Positions 20,821 to 27,226 of a stretch of DNA of 27,226 bases are shown one piece after another. This DNA is from Propionibacteriaceae bacterium UBA6122 (GTDB taxonomy: Bacteria > Actinomycetota > Actinomycetes > Propionibacteriales > Propionibacteriaceae). The stretch spans positions 1 through 27,226 of the forward strand of contig DIVW01000028.1 in the NCBI GenBank assembly GCA_002428365.1. The letters run 5' to 3'. The translations under genes were made by a program, and so were the position numbers. Position 1 is the first letter of the stretch; each line of letters starts with the position of its first letter. The notes below the pieces were generated by a model that had not been told where the DNA came from, searched no databases, and saw only the letters and a list, made by a program, of their open reading frames with translations.

Positions 20821-23534
20821 CCGCGGTCACCGACTTCGCCGCTGGTTACCCCTTCGCTCTGGACGAGTATCAAGTAACCGCCTGCGAGCGCCTCGCCGCC
20901 GGAAGCGGGGTATTGGTCGCTGCGCCGACCGGTGCCGGCAAGACCGTAGTGGGGGAGTTCGCGGTCTTCCTGGCTTTGCAGCAGCACCGAAAATGTTTTT
21001 ACACCACCCCGATCAAGGCCCTGAGTAACCAGAAATACCATGATCTCTGCGCTCGGCACGGCGAAGACGCGGTTGGTCTGCTCACTGGCGACACCTCGAT
21101 CAACGCCGATGCCCAGGTGGTGGTGATGACCACCGAGGTGCTGCGCAACATGATCTACGCCGGCTCGCCGACCCTGGGCGGGCTGGGCTTCGTGGTCATG
21201 GACGAGGTGCACTATCTGGCTGATCGCTCCCGAGGAGCAGTCTGGGAAGAAGTGATCATCTCGCTGGCCGATTCGGTGCAGGTGGTGGCGCTGTCGGCGA
21301 CCGTGAGCAATGCCGAGGAGTTCGGCGATTGGCTTGATGAGGTTCGTGGGGGCGTCGAAGTGGTGGTCACTGAGCGCCGTCCAGTGCCGCTGTACCAACA
21401 CGTCATGGTGGGTCGGCGGCTGCTGGAGTTGTTCGCCGGAAAAGAGGTAAACCCCGAACTGCTGCGGATTGCCAAGGAGGAATCCCGCACCCAGCGTGAT
21501 GACAGCCGCCGTCCGCGCGGCCGCTCCGGTAACGGGCGCCGGGATGTGGCCTACGGCTCGGGGCGGTACGGCGGCGCCGCGGCCAGGTCAAAGATGGACG
21601 CCTCGCGCCACTTGATGCCGCGGCGTGACGCGACCATCGAGCGGTTGGCGGCCGAGGGATTGTTGCCGGCGATCTTCTTCATCTTCTCCAGGTTGGGCTG
21701 TGACACCGCAGTGGGGCAGCTGATGAACTCCGGGCTGCGGCTCACTGATGCCCACGAGCGCGCCCAGTTGGCCGAGATCGCCGCCCGGCACACCGCGAGC
21801 CTGAGCCCGTTGGATCTGGTTGCCCTTGACTACGACTCCTTCGTGGCCGCCTTCACTGCTGGGATCGCTGCGCATCACGCTGGGCTGCTGCCCGCGTTCA
21901 AAGAGGCGGTCGAAGAAGGCTTCGTCTCCGGGTTGGTGAAGGTGGTCTTCGCTACCGAGACTCTCGCGCTTGGCATCAACATGCCGGCCCGCAGTGTCGT
22001 GCTGGAGAAGTTGGTGAAGTACAACGGCGAAACCCATGCCGACATAACCGCCGGCGAGTTCACTCAGCTCACCGGACGCGCCGGCCGACGCGGGATCGAC
22101 GTTGAGGGCCACGCGGTGGTGTGTTGGCAGCCCGGACTCGATCCACGGGCAGTGGCCGGGCTGGCCTCGCGTCGCACCTATCCGTTGCGTTCTTCCTTTG
22201 CGCCCACCTACAACATGGCGGTGAACCTGGTGGGCACGGTTGGCCGCGAGCGCGCCCGTGGCCTGTTGGAGCAGTCATTTGCCCAGTTCCAGTCCGACCG
22301 TTCAGTGGTGGGGCTGGCCCGTTCGATGGCACACAACCGGACGCGGATCACTGAGGACTGGGCGCAGGCGGCGTGTGAGTTGGGTGACGCCGAGGCGTAC
22401 TTCCGCCTGCGCAGCAGGATCTCGGCTGCCGAGGCTGAAGCCGCCCGGCTACGGCGATCTGATCGGCGGGCCGAAGCCCTAACCGCGCTGGCGGCCCTGC
22501 AGGTGGGCGACATCATCGACATTCCGGGCAAACGTCACCGAGGCTGGGCAGTGGTGGTGGAGTTGGGCCGCGCCGGTGGCGGGCCGACGGTGTTAACTGT
22601 GGACCGCCAGGTGAAGCAGCTTTCGATTGTGGACTTCCCCGAGCCGCCCACCATGGCCGGACGGGTGAAGGTGCCCAAACACTTCGACCTGCGTTCACCG
22701 GCTTCGCGGCGCAATCTGGCCGTGGCCCTACGCCAACGCATCGACGACGGCTCCCTGAACGCGCCGGTCGCACCGGCAGCAGCCGATGCCGATGCGATGG
22801 CTCGGGTGAGCGAACTTCGCGCTGAGCTGCGCAGGCACCCGGTGCACGCCTGCCCCGATCGGGAGAACCACGCCCGTTATGCCGAATCGGCGCTGCGGGC
22901 CGAGCGCGACAACGACGGCATCAATGCCCAGGCTGAGCGGCGCACCAACACCATCGCGGTGCGGTTCGACCGCATCTGCTCGGTTTTGGAGTCGCTTGGT
23001 TATCTCAGCCCCGATGGTGGCAAACAGGTCACTGAGGCTGGCCGGATGCTGTCGCGGCTCTACTCAGAGCTGGATCTGGTGACCGCTGAGGCGATTCGTT
23101 CTGGGGTCTTCGACAACCTCAGCGCCCCGCAGTTGGCTGCGGTGCTCTCGTCCCTGGTTTTCGAGGCGCGCGGTGATCGCCGCGATCCGGCCCGGATGCC
23201 GGATCGGGCTAGCGAAGACGCCCAGATTCGGCTGCGCAAGGTTTGGCGCGAGGTCTGCCTCACTGAACGGGACCATCGGCTGCCCAGCCATGCTGAACCG
23301 GAGATCGGCTTCGCCGAGTCAATCCATGCTTGGGTTGGCGGGGCTGAACTTGCCGATGTGCTCGCTATGTCGAATCTGACTGCCGGTGACTTCGTTCGCT
23401 GGGCCCGCCAGGTGATCGACGCGGCCGGACAGGTCGCTGATGCCGCCGGTGCTGGCCCACTGCGAGGGATGGCCAAAGAGGTGGTCTACCGGGCCAGGCG
23501 CGGCGTGGTAGACGCCGCGCCGCTAGAGGACTGA
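20817..23534 (+). CDS. helY: HelY, Ski2/Mtr4-like DEVH-box helicase
   Basis: A 905-residue superfamily 2 helicase. Motif I is VAAPTGAGKT (ending at residue 43). Motif Ib is TTPIKALSNQK, motif II is VVMDEVHYL (DEVH), and motif III is LSATVSNAEEF. The helicase C domain has ATETLALGINMPARSVVLEKL and motif VI QLTGRAGRRGID. A basic, Arg/Gly-rich insertion (about 230-262, SRRPRGRSGNGRRD) separates the RecA-like lobes, and a long DSHCT-type C-terminal domain follows. It is related to eukaryotic exosome helicases Mtr4 and Ski2; an RNA unwinding role is inferred. ATG 20817 overlaps the lipid kinase gene. Its last 49 bases overlap the end of the regulator gene on the other strand. Confidence 0.95.
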   Translation: MTAVTDFAAGYPFALDEYQVTACERLAAGSGVLVAAPTGAGKTVVGEFAVFLALQQHRKCFYTTPIKALSNQKYHDLCARHGEDAVGLLTGDTSINADAQVVVMTTEVLRNMIYAGSPTLGGLGFVVMDEVHYLADRSRGAVWEEVIISLADSVQVVALSATVSNAEEFGDWLDEVRGGVEVVVTERRPVPLYQHVMVGRRLLELFAGKEVNPELLRIAKEESRTQRDDSRRPRGRSGNGRRDVAYGSGRYGGAAARSKMDASRHLMPRRDATIERLAAEGLLPAIFFIFSRLGCDTAVGQLMNSGLRLTDAHERAQLAEIAARHTASLSPLDLVALDYDSFVAAFTAGIAAHHAGLLPAFKEAVEEGFVSGLVKVVFATETLALGINMPARSVVLEKLVKYNGETHADITAGEFTQLTGRAGRRGIDVEGHAVVCWQPGLDPRAVAGLASRRTYPLRSSFAPTYNMAVNLVGTVGRERARGLLEQSFAQFQSDRSVVGLARSMAHNRTRITEDWAQAACELGDAEAYFRLRSRISAAEAEAARLRRSDRRAEALTALAALQVGDIIDIPGKRHRGWAVVVELGRAGGGPTVLTVDRQVKQLSIVDFPEPPTMAGRVKVPKHFDLRSPASRRNLAVALRQRIDDGSLNAPVAPAAADADAMARVSELRAELRRHPVHACPDRENHARYAESALRAERDNDGINAQAERRTNTIAVRFDRICSVLESLGYLSPDGGKQVTEAGRMLSRLYSELDLVTAEAIRSGVFDNLSAPQLAAVLSSLVFEARGDRRDPARMPDRASEDAQIRLRKVWREVCLTERDHRLPSHAEPEIGFAESIHAWVGGAELADVLAMSNLTAGDFVRWARQVIDAAGQVADAAGAGPLRGMAKEVVYRARRGVVDAAPLED

Positions 23535-24145
23535 GCCGCCCGAGCCGCCCGGGACGGCGTCCGTCCGGTTCCCCGGACGCGGAGGTGCACCCGTTCGCCC
23601 TGACCGCCGAAGATGATCAGCAACTCCAGTGGGATGCTGCCGCCGTTGGCGTACCCGTGCTGGGTGATGGTCTCGAATTCGGCGGCCTCGCCGGGGTTGA
23701 GCAGGTAGTCGGAATCGCCGAGGGTTAGCCGAAGTTGGCCGTGCAGCACGTAGGCCCACTCGTAGCCCTGGTGGGAACAAAGCTCCCGTGGGGCGGGGTT
23801 GGCTGGCTCCACCGGCAAGACCTGCTTGAAAGCGTTCAGCCCGCCGGGGTTCTTGGCTAACTGCATCCAGGTGACCCCGTTGCGAACTACCGGTCGGGGG
23901 TGAATGCGCGGATCGGCCGTGGCCGGCGCACCGACGAGATCGTCCAACGACACTTGGTAGGCCTTGGCCAGTGGCAGCAGGAGTTCAAGGGTTGGTCGTC
24001 GCTGCCCGGATTCCAGCCGCGACAAGGTGCTGACCGAAATCCCGGTCTGCTCGGCCAATTGCTGCAAGGTGGCGCCGGTGCGGTTGCGTAGCCGTTTCAG
24101 GCGGGGGCCGACGCTGGCAAGGGCGAAGTCCGATGGATCTGACAC
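23486..24145 (-). CDS. XRE-family regulator with cupin domain
   Basis: A 219-residue transcription regulator. The N-terminal helix-turn-helix (residues 12-72) reads VGPRLKRLRNRTGATLQQLAEQTGISVSTLSRLESGQRRPTLELLLPLAKAYQVSLDDLVG. A C-terminal cupin (about 105-190) includes HQGYEWAYVLHGQLRLTLGDSDYLLNPGEAAEF and a late QHGYANGG. The tail is Ser/Ala/Arg-rich. I chose GTG 24145 (MSDPSDFALAS). Longer starts would run across the dyad TTTGCC-N5-GGCAAA. It is transcribed away from the flavoprotein gene, and the dyad in its own promoter suggests autoregulation and perhaps control of that neighbour. The cupin ligand is unknown. Confidence 0.88.
   Translation of the reverse strand: MSDPSDFALASVGPRLKRLRNRTGATLQQLAEQTGISVSTLSRLESGQRRPTLELLLPLAKAYQVSLDDLVGAPATADPRIHPRPVVRNGVTWMQLAKNPGGLNAFKQVLPVEPANPAPRELCSHQGYEWAYVLHGQLRLTLGDSDYLLNPGEAAEFETITQHGYANGGSIPLELLIIFGGQGERVHLRVRGTGRTPSRAARAAQSSSGAASTTPRLAR
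23497..23521. terminator. Perfect 10-bp hairpin in the helY / regulator 3' overlap
   Basis: GGCGCGGCGT (23497-23506), a 5-base loop and ACGCCGCGCC (23512-23521) form a perfect stem. It lies inside the 49-base overlap of the two convergent reading frames, so it is coding for both. Symmetry makes it a candidate bidirectional terminator. A second hairpin, GTCCGG-TTCC-CCGGAC, lies at 23563-23578. Confidence 0.55.
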
Positions 24146-24153
24146 GGACCCAG

Positions 24154-24170
24154 TTTGCCAGATCGGCAAA
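24154..24170. promoter_or_regulatory. Operator-like dyad TTTGCC-N5-GGCAAA
   Basis: Perfect 6-base arms (24154-24159, 24165-24170) lie 8 bases upstream of the regulator start on the minus strand. This is where its -10 region should be (CAAACT, 6 bases before the GTG, partly overlaps the arm). Bound protein here would block the regulator promoter. The site lies 110 bases from the divergent flavoprotein start. Confidence 0.55.
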
Positions 24171-24279
24171 GAAGCTTGCTGGGTTGCCCGAGGCCGGGCC
24201 AGACTCCTGAACCTGCTGGCACGGCAGTGTCGGCAATGTCGCGTGCGTCTGGGACGCAGCAACGGAAGGCTCAAATCAG

Positions 24280-25470
24280 ATGGCAGCTCAGGACTTCTCC
24301 AGCAAACACCACGCAGTGGTGCTGGGTGGCGGCTTCGCGGGAGTGGAGGCTGCGATCGGGCTGGCCAAGTCTGGCCGATTTCGGGTGACGCTGGTCTCCG
24401 AGCGGGACTTCCTGCACCTCTTCCCGATCACGATTTGGACGCCGACCCGAGCCATTCCCACGTCCCGAACGCGGGTGAGTCTGGCCGAGCTTGGCCGGGT
24501 CAACCATTTTGAGGTGTTGGTGGATTCGGTCGCCAGCATCGAGACCGACGCCAACTCGGTGGTGCTCGGCGGGCAGACTCTGAGTTATGACTACCTGGTG
24601 ATCGCTCTCGGCGCTGGCAAGCCGAAGCCGCCCGGCGTCGAACACACTCGCTCGTTGTGCGCTGGGCCGGACGCGGCGATCGACATTCGCGATCAGCTGG
24701 ATCGGCTGCTGCGTCGAGGTGAGGGACGAATCGCGGTTGGCTTCGGCGGCAACCCAAAGGATGGCTCGGCGATGCGGGGCGGCCCGGCATTCGAGATTCT
24801 GTTCAACATCGACCACCTGTTGCGCAAGAAGGGCGTGCGGGACCGCTACGAGTTGTCCTTCTTCGCACCGATGGCCACTCCCGGGCAACGGATGGGCCCC
24901 AAGGCCCTGGCCAAGATCGGTCCGATGCTGGGGGCACGCGGAATCCACCAGCAGGTGGGATCGCCGATCACCGGATTTGCCGCCGATGGGATCAGCTTCG
25001 AGGACGGCACCAAGCTGGGTGCAGATCTGACGCTGTTCATTCCTGGGGCGGTAGGGCTGCCGGTGATCGCCGCGTCGGGCCTGCCGACCAATGAAGCTGG
25101 GTTCGTGAAGATCGATGCCAACACCCTGGTCGAGGGCACCGTGAATGTGTACGCCGTCGGCGACGTGGCAGCTTTGGCTGGACCAGAGTGGCGGGCCAAA
25201 CAGGGCCACGTCGCCGAAGCGATGGCCCATGCCGCAGCGCACAACATAATCAAGGCTGCCCAAGGCCTCAACGACCGGATCGGCTACGCCGAGCATGTGT
25301 CCATTCTGTGTCTGATGGATACCGGCTCCGGCGGGGTGTTGGTCTACCGCAGCACCAAGCGGCAGTTCGCGATCAACCTGCCGATCGTCGGGCATTGGTT
25401 CAAGCGTGGCTGGGGCTTCTACGCCCGCAACTCCAAGCTGCGACGCTTTCCGCGCCTGCCGGGGCTGTGA
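24280..25470 (+). CDS. FAD-dependent pyridine-nucleotide oxidoreductase, SQR/type II NDH-like
   Basis: A 396-residue two-Rossmann flavoprotein. The FAD-binding GGGFAG (16-21) lies in HAVVLGGGFAGVEAA, the second conserved region is YDYLVIALGAG, and the FAD site YAVGDVAAL is near 291. The C-terminus NLPIVGHWFKRGWGFYARNSKLRRFPRLPGL is an amphipathic membrane-anchoring type seen in sulfide:quinone reductases. Cys127 (SLCAGPDAA) and Cys344 (SILCLMDTGSG) align with the first and third cysteines of SQR. The central one, expected before GPAFE (168-172), is missing, with Arg166 there. So it may be a quinone-linked dehydrogenase with another substrate. ATG 24280 has GGAAGG 10 bases upstream. It is divergent from the XRE-cupin regulator. 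Confidence 0.82.
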   Translation: MAAQDFSSKHHAVVLGGGFAGVEAAIGLAKSGRFRVTLVSERDFLHLFPITIWTPTRAIPTSRTRVSLAELGRVNHFEVLVDSVASIETDANSVVLGGQTLSYDYLVIALGAGKPKPPGVEHTRSLCAGPDAAIDIRDQLDRLLRRGEGRIAVGFGGNPKDGSAMRGGPAFEILFNIDHLLRKKGVRDRYELSFFAPMATPGQRMGPKALAKIGPMLGARGIHQQVGSPITGFAADGISFEDGTKLGADLTLFIPGAVGLPVIAASGLPTNEAGFVKIDANTLVEGTVNVYAVGDVAALAGPEWRAKQGHVAEAMAHAAAHNIIKAAQGLNDRIGYAEHVSILCLMDTGSGGVLVYRSTKRQFAINLPIVGHWFKRGWGFYARNSKLRRFPRLPGL

Positions 25471-25489
25471 GCGTCCACTCCTGGTGGGC

Positions 25490-25511
25490 CGGACGCCGCT
25501 GGGCGCGTCCG
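25490..25511. terminator. Hairpin between the flavoprotein gene and hisF
   Basis: CGGACGC (25490-25496), an 8-base loop and GCGTCCG (25505-25511) form a 7-base stem. A further GCGTCC directly after the upstream stop (25471-25476) can pair with the same central arm, so two mutually exclusive hairpins are possible. It probably ends the flavoprotein transcript. Confidence 0.45.
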
Positions 25512-25528
25512 TCCGGGTTGGATAACCT
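25511..25528 (+). promoter_or_regulatory. hisF promoter with shared 18-base element
   Basis: GTCCGGGTTGGATAACCT ends in TAACCT (25523-25528), 6 bases before ATG 25535, implying a leaderless hisF transcript. It matches the element before the FKBP gene at 17 of 18 positions. Confidence 0.55.
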
Positions 25529-25534
25529 GAGCCC

Positions 25535-26296
25535 ATGACGCTGGCCATCAGGGTAATTCCGTGCCTGGACGTCCATGACGGACGGGTCGTCAAGGGCGTC
25601 AACTTCGTAAACCTGCGCGACGCCGGTGACCCGGTTGAGTTGGCCGCGACCTATGGCGCCGAAGGTGCTGATGAGTTGGTCTTCCTCGACATCTCGGCAT
25701 CAGCGACTGGCCGAGCGACCACCTACGACATGGTGCGCCGGACCGCGGAGACGGTGTTCATCCCGTTGGCCGTCGGCGGGGGAGTGCGCGGCGTCGAAGA
25801 CGTCGACACGCTGTTGCGCTCCGGGGCCGACAAGGTGGGCATCAACACCGGTGCCATCAGTCGTCCCGAGGCGATCAACGAGATCACTACACGTTTCGGC
25901 AACCAGGTGCTGGTGCTGTCTCTGGACGCCCGGCGCGAGGCCGGTCAGCCTTCTGGCTTCGGCGTCACCACCCACGGCGGCCGGCGCGCAGCCGGCCTGG
26001 ACGCGATCGCCTGGGTGCGGGAAGCCGCTGAACGCGGCGCTGGCGAGATCCTGCTGAACTCCATGGACGCCGACGGCACCACCGACGGCTTCGATCTGGA
26101 GATGATCGAGGCGGTCAAGGCGGTCGTCGATGTACCGGTGATTGCCTCCGGCGGTGCTGGCACAGTGGCACACTTCGTGGCCGCGGCTCAGGCCGGGGCT
26201 GATGCGGTGCTGGCTGCCAGCGTCTTCCACTACGGCACGCTCACCATCGCCGAGGTGAAAGCTGGCCTGGCAGAGGCCGGGTTCGCCGTACGCTGA
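25535..26296 (+). CDS. hisF: Imidazole glycerol phosphate synthase cyclase subunit HisF
   Basis: A 253-residue TIM-barrel enzyme that, with HisH, makes imidazole glycerol phosphate and AICAR in histidine synthesis. The first catalytic Asp is in RVIPCLDVHDGRVVKGVNF (Asp12) and the second is in VLSLDARREAG (Asp131). Phosphate loops LAVGGGVRG and VIASGGAGT are present, as is EILLNSMDADGTTDGFD, which separates HisF from HisA. Length is normal. It appears detached: hisH, hisA and hisI are not in the window, and the HIT gene follows by 5 bases. hisI could still lie outside the window. Confidence 0.97.
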   Translation: MTLAIRVIPCLDVHDGRVVKGVNFVNLRDAGDPVELAATYGAEGADELVFLDISASATGRATTYDMVRRTAETVFIPLAVGGGVRGVEDVDTLLRSGADKVGINTGAISRPEAINEITTRFGNQVLVLSLDARREAGQPSGFGVTTHGGRRAAGLDAIAWVREAAERGAGEILLNSMDADGTTDGFDLEMIEAVKAVVDVPVIASGGAGTVAHFVAAAQAGADAVLAASVFHYGTLTIAEVKAGLAEAGFAVR

Positions 26297-26301
26297 GGGG
26301 C

Positions 26302-26703
26302 ATGGATTGCCTGTTCTGCGCCATCATTGCCGGTGATATTCCGTCCCGACAGATCTATGCCGACGACGCTGCGGTCGCCTTTCTTGACATCAGTCCGTGG
26401 CACTCTGGCCACACGCTGGTCGTGCCCAGGCGGCATGTCGTTGACGTGTTGAGCCAGCCGGAGGCCCTCAGCGAGATCGCGCCCGCCATCAACGCCACCG
26501 GCCAACTGCTCACCGAGAAGCTGGGCGCGGCCGGGCTCAACGTGCTGCTGAACTCAGGGGCGGTGGCCGGCCAGGAGGTCTTCCACCTGCACGCTCACCT
26601 GATTCCGCGGTACGCCGACCGTCCCGGGATGGCCGGCCTGATGATGCGCGAACCCGACATCGACCTGGACGACGTGCACCGCAGGATCACCCAGCAGGGC
26701 TGA
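26302..26703 (+). CDS. HIT-family nucleotide hydrolase/transferase
   Basis: A 133-residue histidine-triad protein. The triad HLHAHLIP gives the H-x-H-x-H core with the catalytic central His. N-terminal DCLFCAIIAGDIPSRQIYADD and VAFLDISPWHSGHTLVVPRRHV are standard for Hint-type enzymes, which hydrolyse nucleoside phosphoramidates or similar AMP-linked compounds. Two cysteines at residues 3 and 6 give a CxxC-like site often binding zinc in this family. It starts 5 bases after hisF with GAGGGG as ribosome site, and probably shares its transcript. The natural substrate is unknown. Confidence 0.93.
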   Translation: MDCLFCAIIAGDIPSRQIYADDAAVAFLDISPWHSGHTLVVPRRHVVDVLSQPEALSEIAPAINATGQLLTEKLGAAGLNVLLNSGAVAGQEVFHLHAHLIPRYADRPGMAGLMMREPDIDLDDVHRRITQQG

Positions 26704-26718
26704 GCGTCTAACTGCTCA

Positions 26719-27226
26719 CTACTTGGCGGCGGTGTTCACCGCAGACGTGGTGAAGGAGAAAAGCGTCTCTTTCAGGCCGAACTTCGACTTGAAGCTGCCG
26801 CCGCTGACGGTGACGGAGCCGGCCGTGCCACTGATCTTGACCAGGAGGGCTCGGCCTTGACCGTTGAAGGGGCCGACTCCAGTACGGGTGGTCACCTGGA
26901 TCGTGGTGAAGGTGCCGATCGAGGGGTAGGCCTTCTGCAGTGAGGATGCAGTGATTGTCTTGGTCCAGGTGCGCACCGGATCGTAGGGATCCTGTTTGGC
27001 CGAGAGATAGGGCAGCCCGATGTAGCTGGCGGCCCAGCCGCCGTTCGAACTGGAGAACTGGGTCAGCGCGAGGGCTCCCTTGTAAAGCACCACCTTGTTG
27101 GCGGTAGCTGCGATCGCGGCGTCGGTGCTGGCGTACCGGGTTGAGTTGTCTTTGTACACCTGGCAAGCCGACGTATCGCAGATGTCATAGATGTAGCCAG
27201 CCGGCTTCGCCTGGCGCTCCTTGGCC
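26719..27226 (-). CDS. SpoIID/LytB-domain protein (C-terminal part; N-terminus outside window)
   Basis: The minus-strand frame is open from the window end down to TAG at 26719-26721, about 168 residues, so the gene is cut by the window edge. GTG 27159 is not the true start, because conserved sequence continues upstream (GYIYDICDTSACQVYKDNS). The features YDICDT-xx-CQVY, STDAAIAATANKVVLYKG, FSSSNGGWAAS and GLPYLSAKQDPYDP are typical of the SpoIID/LytB peptidoglycan-associated domain, which in SpoIID is a lytic transglycosylase. A beta-rich C-terminal region (GTFTTIQVTTRTGVGP, GTAGSVTVSGGSFKSKFGLKETLFSF) follows. It is likely secreted and acts on the cell wall. It converges on the HIT gene with a 15-base gap. 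Confidence 0.85.
   Translation of the reverse strand, partial: AKERQAKPAGYIYDICDTSACQVYKDNSTRYASTDAAIAATANKVVLYKGALALTQFSSSNGGWAASYIGLPYLSAKQDPYDPVRTWTKTITASSLQKAYPSIGTFTTIQVTTRTGVGPFNGQGRALLVKISGTAGSVTVSGGSFKSKFGLKETLFSFTTSAVNTAAK

Noticed and set aside
24271..25602. 443-codon minus-strand open frame antisense to the flavoprotein gene
   Set aside because: The plus strand carries clear FAD motifs and a family-typical end. The antisense product is Arg/His/Gln-rich with no motif, a common artefact of high-GC codon bias.
1..27226. tRNA genes, CRISPR arrays, insertion sequences or phage genes
   Set aside because: No cloverleaf with a TTCGA-type loop, no regularly spaced repeats, no transposase and no phage structural gene was found. 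XerD is a housekeeping recombinase by context.

Overview
The window is high-G+C, gene-dense DNA from an actinomycete (Actinomycetota). Gene content and order point to a Propionibacteriales-like or related lineage, but I cannot name a genus. Starts are often GTG or TTG, genes overlap by 1-20 bases, and many proteins are typically actinobacterial: TlyA, the PafB/PafC WYL pair, a HelY helicase and a two-domain FKBP lipoprotein. No stretch over 300 bases lacks a gene. I see no rRNA, tRNA, CRISPR array, transposase or prophage gene.

Layout. (1) 1-1118 is the 3' part of a TPR gene with an Arg/Gly repeat at its visible N-terminal side. It is followed by a HAD-IIA phosphatase (1129-2121). (2) 2174-4069 is a biotin ECF transporter operon, bioY-ecfA-ecfT, lying inside an otherwise conserved housekeeping cluster. 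(3) 4094-7668 holds a small protein, tlyA, NAD kinase and recN. (4) 7769-11043 holds pyrG, a Nudix ADP-ribose pyrophosphatase and xerD. (5) 11108-14476 is a tightly overlapping chain: a ParA-type ATPase, a small ribbon-helix-helix-like protein, scpA, scpB and an rluB-type pseudouridine synthase. Blocks 1 and 3-5 follow the order of M. tuberculosis Rv1691-Rv1711 with insertions and losses. (6) 14477-14615 is a non-coding stretch with a hairpin and a large nested palindrome. It leads to an FKBP-type lipoprotein that converges on gluQ (minus strand). (7) 16621-23534 holds pafB, pafC, a small membrane protein, tatA, tatC, a diacylglycerol-kinase-like gene and helY. This matches the Rv2096c-Rv2092c order, but no proteasome genes are present in the window. 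(8) A minus-strand XRE-cupin regulator is divergent from an SQR/NDH-like flavoprotein. Then come hisF, a HIT protein and the 3' part of a SpoIID-like gene (minus strand, running off the window).

Functional themes are chromosome maintenance (ScpAB, ParA, XerD, RecN, HelY, PafBC), nucleotide and cofactor supply (PyrG, NAD kinase, biotin uptake, ADP-ribose hydrolysis), ribosome and tRNA modification (TlyA, RluB, GluQ) and Tat export. The regulatory pattern I find most consistent is a TANNNT box 6-8 bases before the chosen start codon of several genes, suggesting leaderless transcripts. The less ordinary signals are the ParA plus RHH-like pair, the palindrome at 14503-14564, an 18-base element shared by the FKBP and hisF promoters, and a TTTGCC-N5-GGCAAA dyad at the regulator promoter. 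Others are the silently diverged Arg/Gly repeat, and the flavoprotein that lacks the expected central SQR cysteine.
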